Origin: Nocardia vinacea | Lineage (GTDB): Bacteria; Actinomycetota; Actinomycetes; Mycobacteriales; Mycobacteriaceae | Length of the DNA: 64,000 nt | Reading direction: 5' to 3' | NCBI RefSeq assembly: GCF_035920345.1 | Contig: NZ_CP109149.1 | Span: 1,302,001 to 1,366,000 of the forward strand | Shown: piece by piece, positions 40,155 through 48,710 of the stretch | Numbering within the stretch: the stretch's first letter is position 1 | How the letters are laid out: each line of letters starts with the position of its first letter | Made by a program: the position numbers and the translations under genes | Notes under the pieces: model-generated | Told to the model about the DNA's origin: nothing | What the model saw: only the letters and a program-made list of their open reading frames with translations | The model's database searches: none

Positions 40155-40266
40155 TCACCGGCAAGAACGCGAGTGCCAGTCGCGCCATCGACACCGAGTC
40201 GAATACCAGGCAGTACCTGTAAATTTCGAACCGAGGGCCGTGCTTCCATTCGGGAGTGCGGCCCTT
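40155..40266 (+). pseudogene. Tandem duplicate of the mpa 3' end and its terminator
   Basis: The sequence from TCACCGGCAAGAACGC through the stop codon repeats mpa 40002-40069 at an offset of 153 nt, with a few substitutions. The encoded tail reads [16 protein letters not shown] then TRQYL instead of TGQYL. The terminator hairpin is copied too (40233-40247 with 40252-40266), here at an offset of 150 nt. There is no start codon or upstream part, so it is a non-coding relic unless read by an unknown route. Confidence 0.85.
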
Positions 40267-40492
40267 GGGCGTTTCGGGGTTCAGTTCCGGTGATCGGGAG
40301 GTCGGCCACGTGGTGGAACTGCTGGGATGCGAGTGAGCGCGCGAGGTGCTCAGCGGTGTGTGGGTCCACGCTCGGCACGCTACTGACCATGCTGGGTGAC
40401 TCCAGGTGATTTCGGGGGTAGTCCCTGCGGGGTAGGTGGGGTCATTCTTGGGGTTGATGTGGCGGTTTGGGCGGGTGGGTTAAAATTTGGCC

Positions 40493-41143
40493 ATGCGGCC
40501 AGAAAATGGGACGGGTGGTCGGCAGCGGTCGTTCATCGAGGAGGCGCGGCGGCGGCAGATTATCGCCTCGGCGGTGGAGGTGATTTCGGAAGTGGGGTAC
40601 GGACGGGCTTCATTGGCGCGGATCGCGAAGCATGCCGGGATCTCCAAAGGTGTCATTTCGTATCACTTCGCGGGGAAGGATGAGCTGATGGAGCAGCTGG
40701 TGATCCAGCTGTATGTGTCCGGCGGCGAGCACATCGCGCCAGCGGTGATGGCGGCGGACGGGCCGCGGAATCAGTTGCTCGCCTATATCGGGGTAAATCT
40801 CGGCTTCATCGAAGCGAACAAGAAGTATGTCGCGGCGCTGACCGATGTGGTGCTGAATCTGCGTGATGCGGATGGAAAGCCGCGGTTCGCCTCGGCGGAA
40901 GGGGAGCAGGAGATCATCCAACCGCTCATCGACATCATGCGGGAAGGGCAGCGCAACGGCGAATTCGGCGAATTCGATCCGGCGGTCATGGCCAAGTCGA
41001 TCCGCGATGCCATCGATGGCGCGGCCGGACGGGCGATTCGGGAGAAAGACTTCGATATGACGACGTACTCGGCACACGTGTGCCGACTATTCGATTTGGC
41101 GACCCGGAAGGGGGGACGTGATGACAACCGTGGTGGAAAGTGA
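40493..41143 (+). CDS. TetR-family transcriptional regulator
   Basis: 216 residues. N-terminal HTH: RRQIIASAVEVISEVGYGRA, then LARIAKHAGISKGVISYHF. The C-terminal ligand domain is helical and unassigned. ATG 40493 is used; a TTG two codons earlier is possible. The stop lies inside the 5' end of the GT39 gene (23-nt overlap), so the two are co-expressed, and the regulator likely controls itself and the glycosyltransferase. Confidence 0.9.
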   Translation: MRPENGTGGRQRSFIEEARRRQIIASAVEVISEVGYGRASLARIAKHAGISKGVISYHFAGKDELMEQLVIQLYVSGGEHIAPAVMAADGPRNQLLAYIGVNLGFIEANKKYVAALTDVVLNLRDADGKPRFASAEGEQEIIQPLIDIMREGQRNGEFGEFDPAVMAKSIRDAIDGAAGRAIREKDFDMTTYSAHVCRLFDLATRKGGRDDNRGGK

Positions 41144-42641
41144 AGTGCGGCAGGAAGATAACGCCGAAACGACACCGTCGTTCGCGTGGCTCGGTGTGGG
41201 CACGATCGCTGTGGTGTCGGCGATCGTGCTGTTCGCATCGCTCGGACGATACGGATACTTCGGTGATGAACTGTACTTCCTGTCGGCCGGTCGTCGGCTC
41301 GGATTCGGCTATGCCGATCAGGGGCCGCTGCTGCCCGCGATCGCCCGGCTGATGGATGCGCTGGCGCCGGGATCGCTGGTGGCACTGCGGATTCCGGCCG
41401 CACTGGTCACCGTTGCCGCAGTGCTGATCTGTGCCCAGATTGCCCGGGAGTTCGGTGGGTCGCGGACCGCGCAGGTATTGAGCGCGACCGCGTATGCGAC
41501 CTCGCCGTTCCTGCTCGTGCAGGGAACTCAGTTGGCCACCAATACGATTGATACCGCATTGTGGGTGGCGATCAGCTGGCTGCTGATCCGGTGGGTGCGC
41601 ACCCGCCGCGACAGTCTGTTGCTGTGGGCCGCGCTGGTCACGGCGCTGGATATGCAGGTGAAGTGGCTGATTCCGTTCTTCTGGATCGCGGTCGCCATCG
41701 GGGTGGTGATCTACGGTCCGCGGGAGCTGTTGCGGCGGCCGGTGCTGTGGGTGGGCGCGGGTGTCGTTGTCCTGGTCATGGTGCCGACGCTGATCTGGCA
41801 GGCCGGGCACGACTGGCCGCAGCTGCGATTGGGTGCGGTGGTCGCGGCGGAGCAGGCAACGATCGGTGGCCGCTACGCCTGGCTGCCACTGGCGCTGATC
41901 GCGGCCGGGCTGTTCGGTGGGGTGCTGCTGGTCGTGGGAATCTGGGCGCTGTTCCGCTCGGAGACCTTGCGGCCGTACCGATTCCTCGCGCCGCTGCCGC
42001 TGCTGCTGGCGGTGGCATTCATTGCGACCAACGGTCGCCCCTACTACGCGGCCGGCTGCTACGCGGCGATCATGGCGGCGGGCGCGGTGCGCTGGACCGA
42101 GTACACCGGACGATGGCGAACCTATGCGACCGTTCCGCTGGTCGCGATTTCGGTGGCGATCGCGGTGATCACGATGCCGTGGCAATCCGAGTCGTCCATC
42201 GATCCGGTCGACAGTCAGGCCGAGGCCGGTATCGAAATCGGCCTGTACGGAAAGTTCGGCTGGCCGGAGCTACGCGAGGCGACTGCCGACGCCTACCAGG
42301 TCCTCCCACCGGCCGAGCGTGCGAAAGCGGTGATCGTCACCGATTCCTATTGGCAGGCAAGCGCTTTGGATGTCGACTCGAATCGCTTCGGCCTGCCCGC
42401 CATCTATAGCCCGAACCGCGGTTTCGGATACTTCGGCACCCCACCGGATTCCGCGACAACGGTGCTGTGGGTCGGCAATGCCGAAGACGAAATGCGTGCC
42501 ACCTGTAGCGAATTGACCCCGGTCGGTCGCGTCGACGCACGCCTCGGCTACCCGGACGTCACCCGCAATGTCACCATCTGGCGCTGTGCCCCACGTCAGC
42601 CCTGGTCACAGGTCTGGCCCGATCTGCTTCGCCTCGACTGA
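41121..42641 (+). CDS. GT39/PMT_2-like membrane glycosyltransferase
   Basis: 506 residues. About nine to ten hydrophobic helices follow a short cytoplasmic start. The first loop GYFGDELYFLSAGRRLGFG, followed by ADQGPLLPAIARL, is typical of ArnT/PMT_2 family enzymes, where the acidic pair acts in catalysis with a polyprenyl-phosphate sugar donor. A soluble C-terminal domain (from about residue 370) contains ADAYQVLPPAERAKAVIVTD and ends near a Cys pair. It probably glycosylates a cell-envelope acceptor; donor and acceptor unknown. Start overlaps the TetR gene. Confidence 0.82.
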   Translation: MTTVVESEVRQEDNAETTPSFAWLGVGTIAVVSAIVLFASLGRYGYFGDELYFLSAGRRLGFGYADQGPLLPAIARLMDALAPGSLVALRIPAALVTVAAVLICAQIAREFGGSRTAQVLSATAYATSPFLLVQGTQLATNTIDTALWVAISWLLIRWVRTRRDSLLLWAALVTALDMQVKWLIPFFWIAVAIGVVIYGPRELLRRPVLWVGAGVVVLVMVPTLIWQAGHDWPQLRLGAVVAAEQATIGGRYAWLPLALIAAGLFGGVLLVVGIWALFRSETLRPYRFLAPLPLLLAVAFIATNGRPYYAAGCYAAIMAAGAVRWTEYTGRWRTYATVPLVAISVAIAVITMPWQSESSIDPVDSQAEAGIEIGLYGKFGWPELREATADAYQVLPPAERAKAVIVTDSYWQASALDVDSNRFGLPAIYSPNRGFGYFGTPPDSATTVLWVGNAEDEMRATCSELTPVGRVDARLGYPDVTRNVTIWRCAPRQPWSQVWPDLLRLD

Positions 42642-42693
42642 CCAGCCGTTTGTCCGATTCGTTCAAGACATCAGAACACCACCGGCGTTGACT

Positions 42694-42733
42694 GAACCAT
42701 GGCCGGGGCCGACGCCGCCCCCGGCCATGGTTC
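42694..42733 (+). terminator. Perfect 15-bp hairpin between GT39 and VOC genes
   Basis: GAACCATGGCCGGGG (42694-42708) pairs perfectly with CCCCGGCCATGGTTC (42719-42733), loop of 10 nt. It is 52 nt after the GT39 stop and ends 19 nt before the VOC start, just ahead of its AGGAGG site. It may act as terminator for GT39 or as a leader hairpin for the VOC gene. Confidence 0.7.
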
Positions 42734-42752
42734 GAGGATCAGGAGGATCGGT

Positions 42753-43190
42753 ATGAAAACGAATATCCGCGCGATCACCTTGGCCGTAAGCGACCTCGAA
42801 CGGTCGCTGCGCTTCTACCGCGACGGCCTCGGCCTCTCCTCACCGGGCATTATCGGCACCGAGTTCGTCCGGGACGAGCACAACCCCGGCGGGTCGGTCG
42901 CCATGTTCACCCTCGACAACGGCCTGATCCTGTCCCTCTACTCGCGTACCGACCTGGCCATGGATGCGGGCATCGCCGTCGACCGAGTCACCGGCTCACC
43001 GATGAGCCTCGGCTTCTTCGCCGACTCCCGCGAGGACGTCGACCGTATCCTGCAACAGGCCGAACAAGCGGGCGGCACCATCGTCCGACAACCTGTGACG
43101 CGCCCATGGGATATCTACGCGGGCTACTTCGCCGACCCTGACGGTCATCTGTGGGAAGCGGTGTACTTCGTGAACGGTCTGTCGGATTGA
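42753..43190 (+). CDS. VOC-superfamily (glyoxalase/bleomycin resistance-like) protein
   Basis: 145 residues with the paired beta-alpha-beta-beta-beta units of the vicinal oxygen chelate fold: AITLAVSDLERSLRFYRDGL at the start and GYFADPDGHLWEAVYF at the end, where the conserved Asp-Pro-Asp-Gly and Glu lie. AGGAGG precedes the ATG at ideal distance. Metal-dependent enzyme or binding protein; substrate unknown. Confidence 0.88.
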   Translation: MKTNIRAITLAVSDLERSLRFYRDGLGLSSPGIIGTEFVRDEHNPGGSVAMFTLDNGLILSLYSRTDLAMDAGIAVDRVTGSPMSLGFFADSREDVDRILQQAEQAGGTIVRQPVTRPWDIYAGYFADPDGHLWEAVYFVNGLSD

Positions 43191-43209
43191 TATCCGTTGT
43201 CTCACAGTG

Positions 43210-44196
43210 CTATTCGTTAGTGAACAGGCCGGTGAGGAACGGGATCAGTTGGGGCCAGGAAGCTTCGACGATGCCCTGGTGGTCGGTGGGGTAACTTCGG
43301 AACTGGTATCGGGTTCCGGAGGTGCTCAGTTGGCCCAGGAGGACTGCGGTCGAGGGGAAGGGGACCGTGGTGTCCTGCTCGCCCTGGGTGATGAGCAGCG
43401 GTTGTCGGTAGCCGGCGGTCGGTACGGCCAGGTAGCGGGTGAGTCGAGCGGTGAAGTCGCCGGTCAGTAGCGGTTTGGTGAGTAGCGAACCGAGGGAGAG
43501 GCCCTGGACCTGGGCGGGCCAATTCGACACGCACGAGGTGGCCAGACGTTCCATCGCGGCGATACCCGTTGGGGTGTAGTAGCTTTCGATATCGGAAGTG
43601 GGGTTGGCGATGCGCATGCCCTCGAGTACCGCGGCGACGTTGTCGATGAAGCCATCGAGGACCGGCGCGCGGCGTACGTAGGGACCCGCGAGTGCGATGG
43701 CCTGCTCCACGTTGGCCGGTGGTGCGAGGGCAGCGGTGCCGCGGAAGTCGAGTTCGGGCGCGTAGGTCGGGGCGAGGGCGCCGGTGTTCAAGGCCGCGTG
43801 TCCGCCCTGGGAGACGCCCACAACCGCCCACCGCGTAGACAGGTCGCGATCGGCGGTGCGCGCGGCGCGGACGAGGTCGATGGTGGCGGTGGCTTCGGTG
43901 CGGGATTGCAGGTAGGGATGCGGTGTCGCGGCACCGGGATTCAGGCCGACATACTCGGGGGCGACCACCGCATAGCCTCGGTCCAGCAGGCGATGCAGAT
44001 ACGAGGCATCGGACCGGGCTTTCGTGGTGGTGATTCCGCGCTGCGGGCCCAGGCCGCTGGTGCCGTGATCCCATGCGATTACCGGCCAACCTCCGGGTGG
44101 CGGTGTCGCACTCGGGGTGAGCAGCAGTCCGGTCGCCGTCGTGGCTGCGCCGGTCGGGCCCTCGGTGACGTATTGCTCGGTACAGATGTCAGCAGA
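43210..44196 (-). pseudogene. Secretory lipase-type alpha/beta hydrolase, 5'-truncated
   Basis: The frame from 44196 down to 43210 reads YVTEGPTGAATTATGLLLTP, GGWPVIAWDHGTSGLGPQ, RGYAVVAPEYVGL, then GVSQGGHAAL (nucleophile Ser), GEQDTTVPF (Asp) and TDHQG (His), as in actinobacterial secreted lipases. The signal peptide and first strands are missing. An in-frame TAG lies at 44199-44197 and no ATG/GTG/TTG occurs before GTG 43968, which is well inside the conserved domain. It is therefore most likely a pseudogene with an intact triad, unless translated from an unusual start. Confidence 0.75.
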
Positions 44197-44268
44197 CTAT
44201 CGAGAACCCGCCATCGGCGGTAGGCGAACTCGAGTCGCTCGCCCGTGACGAGATCGGATACGACACAT

Positions 44269-44299
44269 GCCCTTTCGCCGCAACTCCATACGAAAGGGC
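44269..44299 (-). terminator. Hairpin downstream of the LLM oxidoreductase gene
   Basis: GCCCTTTCG (44269-44277) and CGAAAGGGC (44291-44299), 9 bp, 13-nt loop, 16 nt past the LLM gene stop on the minus strand. Confidence 0.6.
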
Positions 44300-44315
44300 T
44301 TGTGCCGTATGGACG

Positions 44316-45191
44316 CTAACCGAGTTCGGCGAGTTGAGGTACCACCGGCGCCATACCCTCGATCCACGCCGCCGGGGACCCGGAGGTCGGGATAATGATC
44401 ACGGTGTGCACGCCGAGCTTTGCGTAATCGGCCATCTGGCGGACGAATTCGTCGCGATTGTCCGGATTCGGGCGCGGATTATTGGCCATGATGGTGATGC
44501 GGATATCGTCGAAATCGCGCCCGACATCGTCGCAATGGCGGCGCAGGACGTCGAGTTTGTGGCCGACATCCTCTGGGGCGGAACCGAAGAGATTGCAGGC
44601 GTCGCCGTACTGCGCGACCAACCGCAGTGTCTTGCGTTCGCCGCCACCGCCGATGAGCACCTTGGGCCGGTTGATCGGCTGCGGCGAGCACAGCGTCTCG
44701 GCCAACTGGTAGTGCTTGCCGTCGAAGGGGCCGTTGTTCTGCGGGTCCCACATCTGCTGACAGATGCGCAGCGTCTCCTCGAGGCGCTCGAACCGTTCGG
44801 CGATCGGCGGGAACTGCACGCCGAGCCCGCGATGTTCACGTTCGAACCAGGCGGCGCCGAGGCCGAGCACCGCGCGGCCGCCCGACAGGACATCGAGGGT
44901 GGTGACGATCTTGGCGAGCAGACCGGGATGCCGGTAGGTCACACCGGTGACAAGGAGGCCGAGGTTGATGCGGGAGGTGTGCGCGGCCAGATAGCCGAGG
45001 GTGGTGTAGCCCTCCAGCATGTTGGCCTCGGCAGGCAGGCCGGTCGGCTCGATCTGGAAGTAGTGGTCCATGAACGACAGCCAGGTCGCACCCGATGCCT
45101 CTGCCGCGGCGCCGACCCTGGCCAACTCACCGGCAATGGCGGTGGTGCCGCCGTCGATGTCGAATATCGGTAGGTGAAAACCGAGTTCCAT
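44316..45191 (-). CDS. LLM-class F420-dependent oxidoreductase
   Basis: 291 residues of the luciferase-like monooxygenase fold: MELGFHLPIFD, EASGATWLSFMDHYFQI, TSRINLGLLVTGVTYRHPGL, LSGGRAVLGLGAAWFEREH and RPKVLIGGGGERKTLR. This subgroup typically uses F420 in mycobacteria and nocardiae; the substrate is unknown. ATG 45191 begins the conserved strand. Upstream lies a MerR-type operator-promoter, so expression is probably stress- or ligand-induced. Confidence 0.88.
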   Translation of the reverse strand: MELGFHLPIFDIDGGTTAIAGELARVGAAAEASGATWLSFMDHYFQIEPTGLPAEANMLEGYTTLGYLAAHTSRINLGLLVTGVTYRHPGLLAKIVTTLDVLSGGRAVLGLGAAWFEREHRGLGVQFPPIAERFERLEETLRICQQMWDPQNNGPFDGKHYQLAETLCSPQPINRPKVLIGGGGERKTLRLVAQYGDACNLFGSAPEDVGHKLDVLRRHCDDVGRDFDDIRITIMANNPRPNPDNRDEFVRQMADYAKLGVHTVIIIPTSGSPAAWIEGMAPVVPQLAELG

Positions 45192-45229
45192 GAAGTGATC
45201 CCCTGGTACTAGACGATTTTGCACTGCCA

Positions 45230-45260
45230 ACGCTATGACCTGGAGTGCACTCCAAGTCAA
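45230..45260 (-). promoter_or_regulatory. MerR-family operator/promoter of the LLM gene
   Basis: On the minus strand TTGACT (45260-45255) is followed by the near-palindrome CTTGGAGTGCACTCCAGG (45256-45239) and a -10-like CATAGC/TAGCGT around 45237-45230. The long spacer filled by the dyad is the hallmark of MerR-activated promoters, and TTGGAGTGCACTCCA is a widespread MerR motif. The regulator gene itself is not in this neighbourhood. Confidence 0.75.
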
Positions 45261-45293
45261 GTGTCGGGACGCAAATCTCGCAGGGGGCCCACC

Positions 45294-45332
45294 AAAAAAC
45301 CGATGGCGGTGTCGCCATGGACGACACCGCCA
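45294..45332 (-). terminator. Rho-independent terminator after the cyclophilin gene
   Basis: Minus-strand hairpin TGGCGGTGTCG/CGACACCGCCA (arms 45332-45322 and 45314-45304, 7-nt loop) followed by CGG and six T residues (45299-45294). It starts 15 nt after the stop. Confidence 0.88.
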
Positions 45333-45346
45333 CCAGCTTATGTCGA

Positions 45347-46066
45347 TCAGCCCTGAGCGGTGGTCACCGAATTCAGGACGACATCGGCGTTCGGGCGACC
45401 GTCTTCGCCGCCCGCGGCGCCCGCATTGGCGACCCGCGCCAGAACATCCAAACCGCCGGTGATCTTGCCGAACGGGGTGTAGTTCGGCGGCAGCTGCGAA
45501 TCCTTGTAGACCAGGAAGAACTGGCTGCCGTTGGTGTCGGGACCGGCATTGGCCATCGCGACCGTACCCGCCGGATAGGTGGCGCCGTCCAGGTTCTCGT
45601 TCGGGAACTGGTAGCCCGGACCGCCCGAGCCGGTGGCGGTGGGATCACCGCACTGCAGGACGAAGATGCCCGCGGTGGTCAAGCGGTGGCACTGGGTGTG
45701 GTCGAAATACTTCTGCCCGGCGAGGAATACGAAGGAGTTCACCGTGCGCGGTGCGCGGGCGGCCTCCAGGGCGATATCGACTGTGCCGCAGGTGGTTTCC
45801 AGCTGTGCGGTGTACTTGGCGCCCGTATCGATCGCCATTGCGGGCTCGCTGGCCCACTGCTTGCTCTCGGGCTTGGCCGAATCGGGGGCCACGCATCCGG
45901 CGACCGGTGTGCCCGGATCCGCCGAGACCCCGCCGGTGGCGAAGATCGCGAGGGTGGTGCCGACGGCGAGTACACCGAGGCCCCGTAGCAGGGCAGTCCC
46001 GACTCTGCGATGCTGCCTGATGGGCTGATGGTGGTCGAATTGCCGCACCTGCACTTCGCTGCTCAC
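45347..46066 (-). CDS. Membrane-anchored or secreted cyclophilin peptidyl-prolyl isomerase
   Basis: 239 residues. A basic N-terminus and one hydrophobic helix (ALLRGLGVLAVGTTLAIFAT) act as anchor or signal; the rest is a cyclophilin domain: ARAPRTVNSFVFLAGQKYFD, GGPGYQFPNENL, MANAGPDTNGSQFFLVYKD and YTPFGKITGGLDVL. It accelerates prolyl isomerisation in proteins outside the membrane. Similar to mycobacterial PpiB-type proteins. Downstream of the MocR gene on the same strand but 217 nt away, so probably separately expressed. Confidence 0.9.
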   Translation of the reverse strand: MSSEVQVRQFDHHQPIRQHRRVGTALLRGLGVLAVGTTLAIFATGGVSADPGTPVAGCVAPDSAKPESKQWASEPAMAIDTGAKYTAQLETTCGTVDIALEAARAPRTVNSFVFLAGQKYFDHTQCHRLTTAGIFVLQCGDPTATGSGGPGYQFPNENLDGATYPAGTVAMANAGPDTNGSQFFLVYKDSQLPPNYTPFGKITGGLDVLARVANAGAAGGEDGRPNADVVLNSVTTAQG

Positions 46067-46283
46067 CGGTCAGGGTCTCCTTCTGTTGTGTATCGCATCG
46101 GGTGATGCTGAGCGGATCATTCCATCTCGACGCTTCCAGCGGAACGAGATGCGTATTGCGACTGTGTGGCAAAGGAAATCCGCGGATGTGCGGCGGGTGG
46201 TCGGCTAGCATCTTTTCGGTGATCGTGCCCGTCATCCCAGCCGGTGACGACGGCGCCACCAGCTTCGATATCGAGCCGGGATC

Positions 46284-47735
46284 CTAAGCGCGGCGAACGC
46301 GACGGTAGGTGGGGGCCGCGGTGGTTGCGGCGGCGAGCTCGCTGGTGAGCCAGTCCAGCTCGCCGTCGGTGATCGCGGCGACGGTGATGCGCAGGTGGTC
46401 GCCGTGCGGGTGGTCCTCGACCTCGAAGGGGCGGCCGGGTGCGCCCTTGATGCCCGCGGCGGCCAGGGAGATCATGGCCGCGTTCTCGTCGGCGACGGGC
46501 AGCCACAGGTTTATGCCGTCACCGCGAGCGACGGCGACGCCCTTGCGAGCCAGTGCGCGGCGGAGTTCGGTTGAGCGCCTGCGATATTCGGTGCGAGCGG
46601 CGGCGACGGCGCGCACGGCGGTGTCGTCGTCGAGCATGGTGAGCAGCAGGCGCTGCAGCAGTCGACTGGTCCAGCCGGGACCGAGCATGCGCCGTTCGAC
46701 CATCGGATCGAGCAGCTCGGCGGGGCCGCCGACCACCGCGAGGCGCAGGTCCGCGCCGTGCGATTTGGAGTAGGAGCGGATATGTACCGTTCGGCTCGGC
46801 AGTCGCGAGCCGAGGGAGCGCAGTGTGGTGGATGCGATGCCCGCGGAGTGGTCGTCCTCGATGACGAGAGTGTCTGTGCCGGTAAGGATTTCGGCCAGTT
46901 CGCGGGTGCGTGCGGCGGTGAGCGACACACCCGTCGGATTCTGTGCGCGCGGCTGCAGGATCAGCGCTGCGGCACCACGTGCACGCTCGAGATCGTCCGG
47001 CAGTAAACCGGATTCATCCATGCGAACCGGAATAGGCCGAGCTCCGATCCGGGCGAGCAGGTCGAGAAAAGGTGGGAAGCAGGGATCCTCGACAGCGACC
47101 GCATCGCCGAGCCGCACATGGGTGGTGAGCAGTCGATCGATGGCGTCGAGCGCCCCGTCGACGACGGCGAGCCGTTCGGCGCGGAAGGGCCAATCGGTGC
47201 GCACCTTGGCGGCCAATTCCGGCAGCACGGCCTCGCCGAGATAGTCCGCCGCGAGATCGTTGCCGCGTCCGTGCTCGGTGATCGCGCGCAGTGCGGCGAC
47301 CAGATCCGGAAGAAGCTGCGGATCCGGGGTACCGCGGGACAGATCGATGCGGAAGGCGCTGTCCGAAGGCGGGTGCAGGCGCTGATAGCGTCCCGTCGGC
47401 GCGGTCGCGCGGGTGGCGCTGCGTTCGCCGACGAAGGTTCCGGCACGCCCCCTCGCCACTATCGCGCCGGTGGCGGCCAGCGCGCGCCAAGCCTGGTTGA
47501 CGGTAGCGGGGGAGACCCGCAACTCGCGGGCGACCTCACGCACGGTCGGCAGCCGCGATCCGGGTTCGATTGCTCCGGAACGAATCCGGCGGCTCACCGC
47601 TGCCGCGATTCCGGCCGGGGTGCGATCTTCGAGATCCGCGTTGAACAGGCCGGACCGGGCCGCGACGGGGGCGGGCGCGGTGTCTCGCAGGTTGTCTGCG
47701 GGCACCTGCGGCGCGGTCGTCGGATCGAAGTTCAC
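46284..47735 (-). CDS. MocR-type (GntR-aminotransferase) regulator of the pyrimidine locus
   Basis: 483 residues. N-terminal winged helix of the GntR type (IRSGAIEPGSRLPTVREVAR, LRVSPATVNQAWRAL) and a fold-type I aminotransferase-like domain with LILQPRAQNPTGVSL and the PLP lysine in RSYSKSHGADLRL. MocR proteins sense PLP adducts of amino compounds. GTG 47735 is the preferred start. It is divergent from the beta-ureidopropionase gene (122 bp), making it the likely regulator of that operon, perhaps sensing beta-alanine or a related amine (inference). Confidence 0.88.
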   Translation of the reverse strand: MNFDPTTAPQVPADNLRDTAPAPVAARSGLFNADLEDRTPAGIAAAVSRRIRSGAIEPGSRLPTVREVARELRVSPATVNQAWRALAATGAIVARGRAGTFVGERSATRATAPTGRYQRLHPPSDSAFRIDLSRGTPDPQLLPDLVAALRAITEHGRGNDLAADYLGEAVLPELAAKVRTDWPFRAERLAVVDGALDAIDRLLTTHVRLGDAVAVEDPCFPPFLDLLARIGARPIPVRMDESGLLPDDLERARGAAALILQPRAQNPTGVSLTAARTRELAEILTGTDTLVIEDDHSAGIASTTLRSLGSRLPSRTVHIRSYSKSHGADLRLAVVGGPAELLDPMVERRMLGPGWTSRLLQRLLLTMLDDDTAVRAVAAARTEYRRRSTELRRALARKGVAVARGDGINLWLPVADENAAMISLAAAGIKGAPGRPFEVEDHPHGDHLRITVAAITDGELDWLTSELAAATTAAPTYRRVRRA

Positions 47736-47846
47736 AGCGTCATTCTGCGTCGGGCACAGCGCCGGAACGAAGACCGGCCCCAAGGTTTACGGCTACGAAA
47801 CTGTTTCCGCAATCTTGTAACACAACCGAATTGGATCTCGGTGAAG

Positions 47847-47852
47847 TATAAC
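47847..47852 (+). promoter_or_regulatory. -10 element of a probable leaderless promoter for the pyrimidine operon
   Basis: TATAAC ends 5 nt before the ATG of the beta-ureidopropionase gene, and there is no Shine-Dalgarno sequence. No consensus -35 is present, fitting activator dependence. The dyad TTGT-AAC-ACAA (47815-47825) upstream could be part of a MocR site. Confidence 0.5.
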
Positions 47853-47857
47853 AAAGC

Positions 47858-48694
47858 ATGGGAATCGTTCGAGCGGCGCTCGTCCAGACGAACTGGACGG
47901 GTGATAAAGAGTCCATGATCAAGGCGCACGAGGACTATGCACGCCAGGCCGCCGCGCAGGGCGCCAAGGTGATCTGCTTCCAGGAGTTGTTCTACGGCCC
48001 GTACTTCTGCCAGTTGCAGGACACGAAGTTCTATGACTACGCGGAATCGGTGCCGGGTCCGACGACGGAGCGATTCGCCGCCCTGGCAAAGGAATTGGGC
48101 TTGGTAATGATCCTGCCGGTATACGAGCAGGAACAGCCCGGGCTGCTCTACAACACCGCGGCAGTCATCGATGCGGACGGCAGCTATCTCGGCAAGTACC
48201 GCAAACACCATATTCCGCACGTCAACGGATTCTGGGAGAAGTTCTACTTCCGGCCAGGAAATGTGGGCTGGCCGGTCTTCGATACCGCGGTCGGCAAGGT
48301 CGGCGTCTACATCTGCTACGACCGGCATTTCCCGGAGGGTTGGCGCGCCCTGGGCCTGGCGGGTGCGGAAATCGTCTTCAACCCCTCCGCGACCTCGCGC
48401 GGCCTGTCCGGCTACCTGTGGAGGCTGGAGCAACCGGCCTCCGCGGTCGCCAACGAATACTTCATCGGCGCCATCAACCGGGTCGGTATAGAGGAATACG
48501 GCGATGACGATTTCTACGGAACCAGCTATTTCGTGGATCCGGAAGGTAAATTCGTCGGAGACGTCGCCTCGGACACCGATCCGGAACTGGTGATCCGTGA
48601 CCTCGATATGGATCTGATCAAGGTGGTGCGCGACCGCTGGGCGTTCTATCGCGATCGCCGCCCCGACGCCTACGGACCGATGGTGGCTCCCTGA
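47858..48694 (+). CDS. Beta-ureidopropionase / N-carbamoyl amidohydrolase (nitrilase superfamily)
   Basis: 278 residues. Carbon-nitrogen hydrolase with catalytic Glu43 (CFQELFYGPYF), Lys116 (GKYRKHHIP) and Cys153 (VYICYDRHFPE). The segment HIPHVNGFWEKFYFRPGN is typical of beta-ureidopropionase/N-carbamoylputrescine amidases. It would convert N-carbamoyl-beta-alanine to beta-alanine, ammonia and CO2, the last step of reductive pyrimidine degradation. Followed after 16 nt by dihydropyrimidinase. N-carbamoylputrescine is an alternative substrate, but the neighbour argues for pyrimidines. Confidence 0.88.
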   Translation: MGIVRAALVQTNWTGDKESMIKAHEDYARQAAAQGAKVICFQELFYGPYFCQLQDTKFYDYAESVPGPTTERFAALAKELGLVMILPVYEQEQPGLLYNTAAVIDADGSYLGKYRKHHIPHVNGFWEKFYFRPGNVGWPVFDTAVGKVGVYICYDRHFPEGWRALGLAGAEIVFNPSATSRGLSGYLWRLEQPASAVANEYFIGAINRVGIEEYGDDDFYGTSYFVDPEGKFVGDVASDTDPELVIRDLDMDLIKVVRDRWAFYRDRRPDAYGPMVAP

Positions 48695-48710
48695 GGCTGG
48701 TGATATCGAT

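Noticed and set aside
40155..40266. Attachment site of an integrative element in the 3' end of mpa
   Set aside because: Only about 85 nt separate the two copies and no integrase is present; a tandem duplication is simpler.
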